A stretch of 64,000 nt of DNA from Desertivirga xinjiangensis (GCF_024436435.1 NZ_JAFMZP010000013.1:62001-126000); one strand, 5' to 3'; shown: positions 35,833 through 45,527, counted from the stretch's first letter. Numbers and translations are program-made. The notes: generated by a model from the letters alone, not told the origin.

Positions 35833-37392
35833 ATGAAAAGAATTTGTTGCTATTTATTGCTGGCTGTGTTGTTCAGTAATGCGGCTGTTGCGCAATCTCT
35901 TCCTGAAAGGATTATAAAGACAAACGTAAACCAGGTTGCCGGAAAGAAGTCTACGGTTTTTAATGAGTGTATCGGTGCAGGGAGGGCTAACGAAGGCCTT
36001 CGGGCCGACTGGCAACAGCAGCTGGCAATGGTTAAAAAAGATATTGGGTTCAGATATATTCGCTTTCATGGCCTGCTTCATGATGATATGGCTGTTTATA
36101 CTTTGGATAAACAGGGGAAACTTATTTATAACTGGCAATATGTCGATAAGCTGTTTGATTACTTGCTGAGTATCAATATGAAGCCTTTCGTAGAGTTCAG
36201 TTTTATGCCTGCTGCCCTGGCTTCGGGACCAAAAACGATATTCTGGTGGAAGGGAAATGTAACTAAACCAAAATCTTATAATGAATGGGATGAACTTATC
36301 CGCAGGCTCGTTACTCACTGGCAGGACAGGTACGGCAAAGATGAAGTGAAAACCTGGTACTTTGAGGTTTGGAACGAGCCGGATCTAAGAGGTTTCTTTG
36401 ATGCAACCCAGGCAGATTATTTTGAATTGTATGCTCATACAGTGAAAGCGGTAAAAAGTGTATCGGCTGATTACAGGGTAGGAGGCCCCGCTACTTCTGC
36501 TACAAAATGGATCGGCGATTTCCTGGCGCATTGTGAGAGCAATAATTTACCTGTCGATTTTGTAAGTACCCATGATTATGGAACTACTTCTGTTCTGGAT
36601 GAGCTTGGAACTAAGAAACAGAAATTGAAAAATAATCAGGATACCATTGCGATAAATGTTAAAAAAGTGCGCGAGCAGATCAATGCCTCGAAGTTTAAAG
36701 ATGCAGAATTGCATTTTACTGAATGGAACACTTCTCCATCTTCCCGCGATCCTATTCATGACACTTATCAAAATGCCACTTACATTTTGAATACGCTAAA
36801 AAAGGCTCAAGCGAACAGTAATTCCATGTCGTACTGGACCTTTACCGATATCTTCGAAGAGGCTGGTCCGGGACCAACTCCCTTTCATGGAGGTTTCGGG
36901 TTGCTGAACCTTCAGGATATCCGGAAGCCTTCTTATTATGCGTATAAATTTATGAATGAGTTGGGAGAGAATGAGCTAAAGAATTCGGATGCGTCTTCAT
37001 ATATATGTAAATCAAATAACAGCAATGTACAGGCTTTAATATGGAATTATACTTTCGCAAGCACTGAAAAAGAATATAACCAGGGATATTTTATTAAAGA
37101 TCAGCCCTCTCGTGCAAAAGAAATGGTGTATTTTGAAATTGAAAACCTGGATAAAGGCCAGTACCGGGCAGAAGTTTACCAGGTAGGGTATAAAATAAAC
37201 GATCCTTTTACAAAGTACATTGAGATGGGCAGCCCTTCAGATGTCTCTTTGGCTCAAATGGCAGAGCTTAAGAAAGCTTCTGCAGGAGTACCTGTAAGTA
37301 GTAGTACAGTCTCTGTTAAGAATGGTACTTTCAAAAAGTCTTTCGAGCTGAGGGAAAATGATATTTATTTTATTAAGCTGGTAAAGTTGTAA
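35833..37392 (+). CDS. GH39 glycosidase (beta-xylosidase / alpha-L-iduronidase family)
   Basis: 519 aa with a signal peptide (LLLAVLFSNAAVAQ). It is a GH39 TIM barrel: FRYIRFHGLLHDDMAVYTLD, FEFS-like FVEFSFMPAALASG, acid/base Glu in YFEVWNEPDLRGFF (about residue 181), VDFVSTHDYGTT, nucleophile Glu in LHFTEWNTSPSSRD (about residue 297) and MSYWTFTDIFEE. A C-terminal beta-sandwich ends at YFIKLVKL. GH39 contains exo-enzymes for xylose, iduronic acid and arabinose linkages. With a GH88 and a sulfatase as neighbours, either a uronic-acid or a xylose-bearing acidic glycan is possible. Translationally linked to GH88 copy B. Confidence 0.9.
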   Translation: MKRICCYLLLAVLFSNAAVAQSLPERIIKTNVNQVAGKKSTVFNECIGAGRANEGLRADWQQQLAMVKKDIGFRYIRFHGLLHDDMAVYTLDKQGKLIYNWQYVDKLFDYLLSINMKPFVEFSFMPAALASGPKTIFWWKGNVTKPKSYNEWDELIRRLVTHWQDRYGKDEVKTWYFEVWNEPDLRGFFDATQADYFELYAHTVKAVKSVSADYRVGGPATSATKWIGDFLAHCESNNLPVDFVSTHDYGTTSVLDELGTKKQKLKNNQDTIAINVKKVREQINASKFKDAELHFTEWNTSPSSRDPIHDTYQNATYILNTLKKAQANSNSMSYWTFTDIFEEAGPGPTPFHGGFGLLNLQDIRKPSYYAYKFMNELGENELKNSDASSYICKSNNSNVQALIWNYTFASTEKEYNQGYFIKDQPSRAKEMVYFEIENLDKGQYRAEVYQVGYKINDPFTKYIEMGSPSDVSLAQMAELKKASAGVPVSSSTVSVKNGTFKKSFELRENDIYFIKLVKL

Positions 37393-37426
37393 AACCAGCT
37401 TTGTTCTTAAAATCCAATTTCTCAGG

Positions 37427-37447
37427 CACAGGCGGCACGCATGCGCC
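37427..37447. repeat. Single copy of the GC-rich palindromic repeat
   Basis: CACAGGCGGCACGCATGCGC plus one C matches 19 of 21 bases of the arm at 50874-50894 (reverse complement). It sits in the 78-bp gap between the convergent GH39 and sulfatase genes, the same kind of place as the pair at 5224-5420. Confidence 0.6.
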
Positions 37448-37470
37448 AACATGGTAGAGCGTTGAATACC

Positions 37471-39198
37471 TTACTTCCCCGGCTTCGGCAATACCTTATT
37501 TTTTACCGCCCATTCATTCCACAAAACCTCAAGCTCCTTAACCTTTTCAGGATACTTTGCGGCCAGATTGACCGTTTCGGTACTGCCTGCCTTGTAAAGT
37601 TCCCAGGGATCTTCTGGTTTAAGTTTTACTAGTTTCCAATCGGAGCTCCTAACAGATCTGCTGTAAGCATGCTCGTTAAATAAGGTGCGGTCTTGCTTCT
37701 GTTGGGAGCTGGTTATAGCAGATAATAAACTAACTCCGCTAGTCGGCGTAATCTTTCTGCCTTGATACGTTGTCGGATACTTTGTCTGCGCCAGTTCAAC
37801 GAAGGTAGCCATGAAATCCATTACATGTCCTAAATGCGAGCTAACTTTATTTCCCGACTTATCCTTTATGCCTTTTGGCCAGTAAGCAATCATGGGAGTT
37901 CGTACTCCTCCCTCATACGATTCCCTTTTCCAGTAACGAAACGGTGTGTTTGAAACATTCGCCCATTCTTTCCCTATGCCCGCGAATACTGTTTGCGGAC
38001 CAGGCAAAACTTCTTTATTTTTAGGATAAACAATCGGCTTTCCATCCCGGGTTTCTCCGGGACGGTCAAAACCGGGAATCAGGGTATGCGCTTCTTCCGG
38101 ACTGGCGCCGTTATCACTTAAAAACACAATGAGGGTGTTTTCCAGGCGACCGGTCTCTTTTAGAACTTGTATGATTCTTCCAATCCCTTGATCCATCCTG
38201 TCAATCATGGCAGCATGCACAGCCATCACCCTGGCATCCCATTCTTTATGAGGGTTGTTGTTCCAATCAATGTCATACGAAGCAGCGGATAGAGGATGAG
38301 TATCAGCATTTATAAGCCCTAGTTTAAGCATCTTTTCATAGCGGGACTTCCTGATCGCATCCCAGCCCACTTTATAGGTATTTTTATATTTCTCAATATC
38401 TTCAGGCAAAGCCTGAACCGGCCAATGCGGAGCATTGTGTGCTACATACAGGAAAAAAGGCGCCTTGCTGGCACTGAACTGCTTCACGTAAGAGGCAGCA
38501 GTGTCATTGATGGCATCGGTATGATAATAATTCACAGGAAGCCTCTTCACCGGCTTCGTACCATTCACTAAACTGAAAGGATCATAAAAATCAATCACTC
38601 CCCATAAAGTTCCATAGAACCTTTCAAATCCCCGGTTAGTAGGGTATTGCGATAGGGGTGAAAACGCCGGATGCTCGCTCTGATGGTTTAGCCACTTAAG
38701 TTGCTCTTGTGGCCCGTCCTGTTCAATGGTATTAGAAACATGCCATTTGCCAACCATGCCGGTATGGTAGCCAGCTTGCTTTAAAACCTCGGCAAGTGTC
38801 ACTGTATTTTCTGTGAGATAGCCCCGGTAGGCGGGAAGCTTCTGATCCCTGGTCATACTTCCGATTCCCGCTTGCTGGTTGTATAAACCAGTGAGGAGGG
38901 AAGCCCTGGTAGGGCAACATCTTGAGGTATTATAGAATTGCGAAAATCGTATTCCTTCTTTTGCCAGGTAATCCAGATTGGGAGTATTAATCTCTCCTCC
39001 GTAACAACCCAGATCGGAATAGCCCATATCATCGGCCATGATGACAATAATGTTGGGCCGGGAATCGCTTTTTTTCGTGCCGGTCTGACTAGAGCCTGGA
39101 TTTATACAGCTTAGCAGGAGCAGAAACGATGCAGCCGAAGAGCGCCCGGAATGTTTTCTATGTGAAGTAAGTTTTCTACACGAGGTTTTGATCATCAT
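37471..39198 (-). CDS. Sulfatase, S1 (arylsulfatase) family
   Basis: 575 aa. The N-terminus has a lipoprotein-type signal (SAASFLLLLSC). S1 sulfatase motifs: NIIVIMADDMGYSDLGCYGG (metal-binding DD), the maturation site RCCPTRASLLTG in which the first Cys (about residue 94) is the formylglycine precursor of C-x-P-x-R, GKWHVSN, and VFLSDNGASPEEAHT. The C-terminus carries SSDWKLVKLKPEDPWELY. The enzyme hydrolyses sulfate esters after conversion of Cys to formylglycine by a maturase that is not in this window. It is encoded behind the beta-helix gene (9-bp gap), suggesting a sulfated glycan as target of this locus. Confidence 0.93.
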   Translation of the reverse strand: MMIKTSCRKLTSHRKHSGRSSAASFLLLLSCINPGSSQTGTKKSDSRPNIIVIMADDMGYSDLGCYGGEINTPNLDYLAKEGIRFSQFYNTSRCCPTRASLLTGLYNQQAGIGSMTRDQKLPAYRGYLTENTVTLAEVLKQAGYHTGMVGKWHVSNTIEQDGPQEQLKWLNHQSEHPAFSPLSQYPTNRGFERFYGTLWGVIDFYDPFSLVNGTKPVKRLPVNYYHTDAINDTAASYVKQFSASKAPFFLYVAHNAPHWPVQALPEDIEKYKNTYKVGWDAIRKSRYEKMLKLGLINADTHPLSAASYDIDWNNNPHKEWDARVMAVHAAMIDRMDQGIGRIIQVLKETGRLENTLIVFLSDNGASPEEAHTLIPGFDRPGETRDGKPIVYPKNKEVLPGPQTVFAGIGKEWANVSNTPFRYWKRESYEGGVRTPMIAYWPKGIKDKSGNKVSSHLGHVMDFMATFVELAQTKYPTTYQGRKITPTSGVSLLSAITSSQQKQDRTLFNEHAYSRSVRSSDWKLVKLKPEDPWELYKAGSTETVNLAAKYPEKVKELEVLWNEWAVKNKVLPKPGK

Positions 39199-39207
39199 TT
39201 CTGTTTT

Positions 39208-40569
39208 TTAGAACTGAAAGGCTCCTATATCAGGAGATCCTGATTCAACGGGGTAATTATCGATATCTACTGTATAACCCAGCTTTGCACCTTTACCTCT
39301 GGCCGGGCTCTTTTTGGTCAGTCGGAAATTCCGGTTTTCAGGATCTGCAAAAAGAGGGTTTGCAATGATATCGCCTTTACCTGCAGAAATGCCTATCGGA
39401 TCCGGATTTCCAGGTGAGTAGTATAAATTATGATCATGAGGGTGTTCGCCGATCGGTGTGCGTACGTGACCAATAGGCTTTTTATAAGGACCAAAGACCT
39501 TCATGTCTTTTGGGATCACAAATATGTTGTTCCTGACAACATAGCTACTGCCTTCCGGGTAAAATGTCCAGAAGACATGGCGATCTACATTCGGTTCGCG
39601 GGTTCTGATCACCGTATTATTGATCACCCGGACATTTTTCATAGAGCCGCCTCCAATAAACTGGTTTTTATCATCACTGAGGTTGTAGGCGACTGTAATA
39701 TTCTCGACGTTTCTGGCTGCTATCTCAAGAAAACCGTGGTTATTGATCGAAATGTTATGATGGATATTGACATTGTTGGCCTGGAAGTCATCGTCGACAC
39801 CGTCTAATTCAATAACGCCGCCATCCGAGCCATAGGGCCCTCCATAAGCTCCATAATTTTCAATTTTGTTCCAGGATATTTCGTTGTCTCCTTTTACGAT
39901 CATTATGGCAATAGGCCCCCAGGAATAAGCCATCATGATATTAGCGTCGCGAAAGTAATTGCGGGTGATCAGATTGTGATTGCCTTTCACCTTAACTCCT
40001 ACGGGAGTATGGAAAAATTCGCAGTTCTTAAGCGTATTATGATGAGTTCCCAGGGCGAAGTATACTGCACCCAGTTTTTGTACATTTTTTGTTTTTTTAT
40101 CTGAGCCGGGCGGGTTGGTGTTGTCATGGAAATAAAGACCGTCGATAACAATATAGCTTCCCAGGATTCTGAAGATATTTCCGTTTAACACGCTCCAATC
40201 GGGGTTGGTGAACGAAGGAGCAGGACCAGCGCCATATTTTTCAAACAAAGGACTCAGTTCTTTGCGGTCAGTATTAAGAATTATATCCGCGCCTACGCTG
40301 TAAGATGAAAAAACGATCGGTGCTTTTTCGGTACCCGAACTGCTGAAAACAAACCCACCCTTATAAGAAGAGCCTTTAGCAAAAAGAATACTATCACCTG
40401 GCAGAAACTTATGCTCTTCCAGGTTTTGTAAGCTTTTCCAAGCCTGGTCTTTATTTGTTCCGTTGTTAGAATCAGAACCCGTCCGGCTGTTGATATAATA
40501 GTTAGCAGCTTTCAGTTGTGCAGACGCTGTCAGACATAGTAATAAAATGCTCCACGAAATAAACTTCAT
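39208..40569 (-). CDS. Secreted right-handed beta-helix protein (possible polysaccharide lyase or hydrolase)
   Basis: 453 aa from the ATG at 40569 (MKFISWSILLLCLTASAQLK), which gives a clean signal peptide; the longer frame to 40632 is less likely. After YYINSRTGSDSNNGTNKDQA (DUF1565-like entry) come parallel beta-helix coils: YIVIDGLYFHDN, NTLKNCEFFHTPVGVKVKGN, NLITRNYFRDAN, NEISWNKIENYG, NVNIHHNISINNHGFLEIAA and NVRVINNTVIRT, then the end cap SPARGKGAKLGYTVDIDNYP and GSPDIGAFQF. Many lyases and glycosidases share this fold. A lyase here would supply the unsaturated sugars needed by the GH88 enzymes, but no catalytic triad can be assigned. Confidence 0.8.
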   Translation of the reverse strand: MKFISWSILLLCLTASAQLKAANYYINSRTGSDSNNGTNKDQAWKSLQNLEEHKFLPGDSILFAKGSSYKGGFVFSSSGTEKAPIVFSSYSVGADIILNTDRKELSPLFEKYGAGPAPSFTNPDWSVLNGNIFRILGSYIVIDGLYFHDNTNPPGSDKKTKNVQKLGAVYFALGTHHNTLKNCEFFHTPVGVKVKGNHNLITRNYFRDANIMMAYSWGPIAIMIVKGDNEISWNKIENYGAYGGPYGSDGGVIELDGVDDDFQANNVNIHHNISINNHGFLEIAARNVENITVAYNLSDDKNQFIGGGSMKNVRVINNTVIRTREPNVDRHVFWTFYPEGSSYVVRNNIFVIPKDMKVFGPYKKPIGHVRTPIGEHPHDHNLYYSPGNPDPIGISAGKGDIIANPLFADPENRNFRLTKKSPARGKGAKLGYTVDIDNYPVESGSPDIGAFQF

Positions 40570-40684
40570 ATTCAATTTTTGAAATATAAAGTTATTCCAA
40601 CTCCTCGCATTACAGCCAGAGTTTTCGTGCAAATTAGCCTGAGTAATGAATCAAACCGAATAAAACACTTGAAACGCTAAATAC

Positions 40685-43600
40685 TTATGATACTTTTTCA
40701 GCATTCTGAGCATACTCTTTCGGAGTATAACCATACTGTTCTTTGAAGCATCTTCTGAAATAGTCGATATCCATAAAACCAACCATGTAAGCGATTTCAC
40801 TTACATTCAATTTGTTTTGCTCCAATAACTGTGCAGCTCTTTTTAACCGGATGGTCCTGATAAACTCCACTGCCGATTGGTTAGTCAGCGCTTTGATCTT
40901 TCGATACAAGGTTACCCGGCTCATGCCTACTTCTCTTCCCAGATCTTCCACACTCAGATTAGATTCGGCGATATTCTTTTCAATATAACTCATCGCCTTA
41001 CTCAGGAATTTCTCATCGGGAGAGGTAATTGCCACATTAACAGGCTGCAGGTTGATCTCTTTGCGATACCTTTCACGGAGAAGCTGCCGGGATTCCAGGA
41101 GATTCCATACACGCGCTTCGAGGATATTAAGGTTAAATGGCTTGGTTATATAATCATCGGCACCTGTTTCCAGTCCTTCAATCTTAAATATCAGCGGAGT
41201 ACGGGCAGTAAGCAGTATTACAGGGATGTGGCTGGTGCGTGCATCACTCTTTAACTTGGTGCATAAGGTTGTCCCCGTCATTTCAGGCATCATCACGTCA
41301 CTAATGATAATATCCGGAATAAACTGAAGGGCTTTTTCAAGGCCATGTACCCCGTTGGTTGCGGTTTGTATCTCGAAATCGTCTTCAAAGTGCGAGCCTA
41401 CAAAGTTTAGAACTTCTTCGTTATCTTCCACAATGAGCATAATTAGCTTCTCTTTATCATTGCTGCTGGTAACATGTTGCTTTCGTTCAATCAGTTTAAC
41501 ACTTGCACTGAGGGGTATTTCTGTTTCAGAATAGGCGCTTATATTTTCGCTGTCCTTATAATTTTGTATAATCTCGGTCTCTGCAAGGTGTTTTTTGCCA
41601 AGAGGAAGTTTAATGGAAAAGCAGGTTAATCCTTTCCCACCGGCAACCGCAGGCGTGCTCTCAACCCGGATCTCTCCATGATGTAATTCGACCAGGCCCT
41701 TCGAGAAGGATAGACCTATACCCGTGCCGTTAGGATTTACGCCGCTTTGATCAAAATGATTAAAGGGATCAAATATTTTTTTGATGTTCTCGGGAGCTAT
41801 ACCCACACCGTCGTCTTCCACCTCAATAATGACAGAGCCTGCTCCGTCTTCTCCTTTTTCAGTTCTGATACGAACGTTTACTGTGCCGTTCTCCTGGGTG
41901 AACTTGAGCGCATTGGAAAGCAGGTTATAGATAACCTTTTCCATCTTATCGCGATCAAACCAAAGACGGATGCGGTCTTTTTCAGTGCTCAGCGATATTT
42001 TAACCTTTCTATTTTTAGCATAAGAATCAAAGGCCAGGAGTACTTCCTTGATAAAGCGAACAATATTGCCTTCGGCTGCCTCCAGTGCCATACTTCCCGT
42101 CTCAAATTTCCTGAAGTCGAGCAATTGATTAATTAAGCGTATCAAACGTTCTCCATTACGCTGCATCAGCATCAACTGGTTCTGTATCTTATTATTGCCA
42201 TCATCCATTCCTATCAGCTTTTCGATAGGAGCGAGGATGAGTGTGAGCGGAGTTTTAATCTCGTGCGAAATATTAGTAAAGAAACTCAGCTTTCGTTGTG
42301 CCAGTTCCTGATCTTTTTCATGACTCATGTGCTCAAAAACGAGGTCGTTTTTCAGTTTAGCCGTTTTAAGAGAGTAATAATAGAACAGGTAAAGCAAGCC
42401 GGCGATGATCAAGGTATACATCAGGTAGGCATACCAGGTTTTCCACCAGGGCGGAAGAACATGGATCGTAATTTCTCTTACTTCATCATTCCATACACCA
42501 TCGTTATTGGAAGCCTTTACCTGAAATACATATTTTCCTGCATCAAGATTAGTATAAGTGGCTGTACGCTGATTTCCCACATAGTGCCAGTCGTCGTCGG
42601 CAAAACCATTCAGTTTATAAGCGTATTCGTTTTTATCCGAATTCTCATAGTTCAGTGCTGCAAATCTGAAGGTGATGAAGGCCTGATCGTGTGTTAAGGT
42701 GATACTTTCAGTTTCTGTTATCGGTTTTTGGAGAGGCGAATCCCCTGAATTATTTTTACCAACAGTTACCGGATTGTTTTTTATAAGAAAATCAGTGATT
42801 ACAACGTTTGGCTTAAAGCGATTTTTGATGATCTTGTCAGGATAAAAGGCAGTGATGCCGTTGATCCCGCCGAAGAACAGCTCGCCATTGCTGCCCGCTT
42901 CGGCAGAACCGGTTGAAAACTGGTTGCTTTGTAAACCATCCTCTACCGTGTAATTTAGAATTTCAAGGTTCTCTTTCCGGAAAGGAAGACTCGCCCCTTT
43001 AAATAAGATCTTGCTGAGGCCCTTATTACTGCTTAACCACAGGCTGCCAGATTTATCTTGTCTTATCGCATGAATCACGTTGTTGGCAAGGCCCTGGTTC
43101 TCTGTAATCGAGTAAAAACGATTGGAAGCTCTATCATACAAATTCAAACCACCACCTTCAGTACCGATCCACATCCGATTCTGATTGTCAAAAAATAAGG
43201 AGATAACGGAGTTGTGACTGAGACTATAAGGGTCGTTCACATTATTCAGGTACTGGGTGAATTTTTTGGTTTTCTTGTTGAAATAGTTAAGGCCTCTTTC
43301 TGTGCCGATCCAAATATTATTTTGCTTATCCTTTTTTAAGGTGATAATACTGTTGTTACTGATCGTTTCTTTGTTTTTAGGATTGTGCACATAGGTAGCT
43401 TTTTGCTTGCCTTGCTCGTCTATAAAGTTAAGCCCACGGCCATCCGTACCAATCCATACGCCGCCCTCATCTGCCGCCAGGGCATAGATCTGGTTATTGC
43501 CCGGTTTCTCATCGTTCTCCGGGATATTAAAGTTCTTGAATGTTCCTGTTTTCGTATTAAGATGACTTAAGCCGTCGTAGGTTCCTATCCAGATGTTACC

Positions 43601-44884
43601 ATTTTTATCTTTTGCCAGCGACTTTACGATATTCTGCTGTCGGCTATTGATTACGTAACTTTTGTAAATGGAGGATTTTCTGTCGATATAATTTAATCCC
43701 CCGCCTTCTGTTCCTATCCATAAGACACCATTATCTGCTACCAGTATGGAGCTTACAACCCTGTGGCTGAGGCCTGCCTGTCTGCCCACCTGTTCGCCAA
43801 TATGGTAGAAATTTTTACCGCTCGAATGAAATATATTGATACCTCCCGCAAAGGTGCCGATCCATATATTCCCCGCTTTATCCTTCATTATATTCCGAAC
43901 AGAGTTGTGGCTTAACGTCTTCGGATCATAAGGGTTATACTGGTAATTTGAAAAAACTTCTGTTTCAGGATTAAAAATACTCAGGCCTTCACGTGTCCCA
44001 ACCCATATTTCGCTGTTCGAAACTACAAATAGCTCCCGAACAATGCTGATAGGCAGGCTGTTATTGTTTCCCTGAATGTGTTTGTAGGTCCGGAAAGAAA
44101 GCGAATGAGGATCAAATTTGAACAATCCAGAGGTTTCCGTTCCGAACCAGAAGTTTCCTTTCGTGTCTTGCCGTATTACCCTGACGGTACTTCTCCGAAG
44201 TTCGTTATTTTGAGCCAGGGCTTGCGGAAGATCGGCGAACTTCTTCTCGACCGGATTGAAGCGTTTCAGATCTTTACCGATACTGACCCACAAGACCTGA
44301 TCCTTGTCTTCATAAATGGTTTGTATTTTGTTGCTTCCAGCTACATTAGATGCGGCAGGGAGTTTGTAGGAACTAACCTTTTTTGTTCTATAATCGAAGC
44401 GTTTCAAGCCCTCTGTGGTTCCTATCCATAGGTTATTACGGCTATCCTGGAATAAGCAGGTTATAAAATCAGTGGCTTCTGACATTCTATTAGCCCTGGT
44501 ATTGATTCTGGTAAATGTCTCTTTTTCCCGGTTGAATATGTTCAAGCCATCCGAGGTACCTATCCATAGGTTACCATATTTATCTTCGAGAAGCGCATTG
44601 ATCTGACTATTACTTAAAGTGGAGGGATTTGCGTTCTCATGCTTATAAATATTGAACTTATAACCGTCATATTTATTCAAACCATCTTCAGTGCCGGCCC
44701 AGATAAAGCCATGCCTGTCTTGTATGATACAAAAAACAGCATTCTGTGATAAGCCCTCATCAATAGTGAGCCGTGCGAAACTTATTTGATTTTGTGCATT
44801 TACAGCGTTAAAGCCCAAAATCATCAGCATCATCAAAAATGAATGAATCAGGTAGCCTGTCCGGTTTATTCGTTTAGTGGTCAA
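40685..44884 (-). CDS. Hybrid two-component system sensor/regulator (HTCS)
   Basis: About 1399 aa from a TTG at 44884. That start is chosen because AGGAGGA (plus strand 44894-44900, TCCTCCT) lies 9 bases upstream and yields a good signal peptide (HSFLMMLMILGFNAVNAQ). The periplasmic sensor has about 13 Reg_prop propeller repeats (GNLWIGTSDGLNIF, NNIWIGTERGLNYF and so on), then a Y_Y_Y domain (YAYKLNGFADDDWHYVGNQR) and a membrane helix (YAYLMYTLIIAGLLYLFYYY). Cytoplasmic parts: HisKA (NISHEIKTPLTLIL, His about 874), GHKL ATPase (LLSNALKFT), receiver (DIIISDVMMPEMTG, Asp about 1195) and AraC HTH (VSEIAYMVGFMDIDYFRRCF). HTCS proteins bind oligosaccharides directly and switch on neighbouring loci; the likely target is the GH88/GH39/sulfatase group. 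Confidence 0.95.
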   Translation of the reverse strand: MTTKRINRTGYLIHSFLMMLMILGFNAVNAQNQISFARLTIDEGLSQNAVFCIIQDRHGFIWAGTEDGLNKYDGYKFNIYKHENANPSTLSNSQINALLEDKYGNLWIGTSDGLNIFNREKETFTRINTRANRMSEATDFITCLFQDSRNNLWIGTTEGLKRFDYRTKKVSSYKLPAASNVAGSNKIQTIYEDKDQVLWVSIGKDLKRFNPVEKKFADLPQALAQNNELRRSTVRVIRQDTKGNFWFGTETSGLFKFDPHSLSFRTYKHIQGNNNSLPISIVRELFVVSNSEIWVGTREGLSIFNPETEVFSNYQYNPYDPKTLSHNSVRNIMKDKAGNIWIGTFAGGINIFHSSGKNFYHIGEQVGRQAGLSHRVVSSILVADNGVLWIGTEGGGLNYIDRKSSIYKSYVINSRQQNIVKSLAKDKNGNIWIGTYDGLSHLNTKTGTFKNFNIPENDEKPGNNQIYALAADEGGVWIGTDGRGLNFIDEQGKQKATYVHNPKNKETISNNSIITLKKDKQNNIWIGTERGLNYFNKKTKKFTQYLNNVNDPYSLSHNSVISLFFDNQNRMWIGTEGGGLNLYDRASNRFYSITENQGLANNVIHAIRQDKSGSLWLSSNKGLSKILFKGASLPFRKENLEILNYTVEDGLQSNQFSTGSAEAGSNGELFFGGINGITAFYPDKIIKNRFKPNVVITDFLIKNNPVTVGKNNSGDSPLQKPITETESITLTHDQAFITFRFAALNYENSDKNEYAYKLNGFADDDWHYVGNQRTATYTNLDAGKYVFQVKASNNDGVWNDEVREITIHVLPPWWKTWYAYLMYTLIIAGLLYLFYYYSLKTAKLKNDLVFEHMSHEKDQELAQRKLSFFTNISHEIKTPLTLILAPIEKLIGMDDGNNKIQNQLMLMQRNGERLIRLINQLLDFRKFETGSMALEAAEGNIVRFIKEVLLAFDSYAKNRKVKISLSTEKDRIRLWFDRDKMEKVIYNLLSNALKFTQENGTVNVRIRTEKGEDGAGSVIIEVEDDGVGIAPENIKKIFDPFNHFDQSGVNPNGTGIGLSFSKGLVELHHGEIRVESTPAVAGGKGLTCFSIKLPLGKKHLAETEIIQNYKDSENISAYSETEIPLSASVKLIERKQHVTSSNDKEKLIMLIVEDNEEVLNFVGSHFEDDFEIQTATNGVHGLEKALQFIPDIIISDVMMPEMTGTTLCTKLKSDARTSHIPVILLTARTPLIFKIEGLETGADDYITKPFNLNILEARVWNLLESRQLLRERYRKEINLQPVNVAITSPDEKFLSKAMSYIEKNIAESNLSVEDLGREVGMSRVTLYRKIKALTNQSAVEFIRTIRLKRAAQLLEQNKLNVSEIAYMVGFMDIDYFRRCFKEQYGYTPKEYAQNAEKVS

Positions 44885-44920
44885 AATGGTAATTCCTCCT
44901 GGAATTTTGGTTAGTCTATA

Positions 44921-44928
44921 CAAAACTA
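44921..44928 (-). promoter_or_regulatory. Bacteroidota -7 box upstream of the HTCS gene
   Basis: On the minus strand TAGTTTTG matches TAnnTTTG exactly, 36 bases upstream of the TTG start and its ribosome binding site. The placement supports the TTG start over the longer frame. A convincing -33 element was not found. Confidence 0.45.
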
Positions 44929-45066
44929 ATAAATACAGGAGAGATCTGGAAACGAATAGTTTTGTGTTTCTACAAATTATGCCCCTTTTATGATTTCGTT
45001 TAATAATTCCTCATTATGAATGCGGATGGTTTTTCCAGATAATTCGATGATGTTTTGATTTGTTAG

Positions 45067-45303
45067 TTAGCAAAGGCTGTTGCGTTGATGTCGAGCTATG
45101 AAGAGGAGTTCCTGCCGGTAGTTTCCCCTGCGGAAGAGAATGTGGTTATTGGTCTCCTTACGTACAAGGAAGTACTTAACGCCTATAAGTTACAGTTAAA
45201 GGAAGATCTCGAAGCTTCGACAAACCTATCCTTAAAACGGCAAAGGATGAAGATTGTGCTGCGCGGCAGGCAATTGATGGAACCGAAGAAGGTTAAGATT
45301 TAA
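45067..45303 (+). pseudogene. C-terminal remnant of a CBS-domain protein (probably a ClC-type chloride channel)
   Basis: The 78-codon open stretch has no proper start and begins right after a tag codon. Its sequence is the end of a CBS domain: MSSYEEEFLPVVSPAEENVV followed by IGLLTYKEVLNAYKLQL and a basic tail (LSLKRQRMKIVLRGRQLMEP), as found after the CBS pair of bacterial ClC channels. The rest of the channel gene is absent; the neighbouring upstream bases carry stops in this frame. It therefore looks like a fragment left after deletion or rearrangement near the HTCS gene, though it could be translated from the TTG at 45085. Confidence 0.5.
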
Positions 45304-45527
45304 ATTTTCGTATTGACATAGCTGTCTTGTGAGTAGGCTTAATGCGGCTGGTGATTACCGATTATCCAACATTTCTCTGTGACCTCTGTGGTTGAAAAAC
45401 TTCCCAACCAACCCACGATTTACATAAAGATAATCTGAACTTTACTTTCATCACATTTCTCACCCATACTTTCGGTTCCAACTTAAATACCTCTCTTGAA
45501 ACACATGAGAGAATCAAACCAAAACAT
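45304..45527. other. Spacer before the propeller-protein gene
   Basis: 224 bp without a gene I can support. An open frame on the minus strand (45362-45562) overlaps the next gene's start and has no family features. Confidence 0.4.

Noticed and set aside
42263-42697. 144-codon frame antisense to the HTCS gene
   Set aside because: Shadow of the sensor kinase coding sequence on the other strand.
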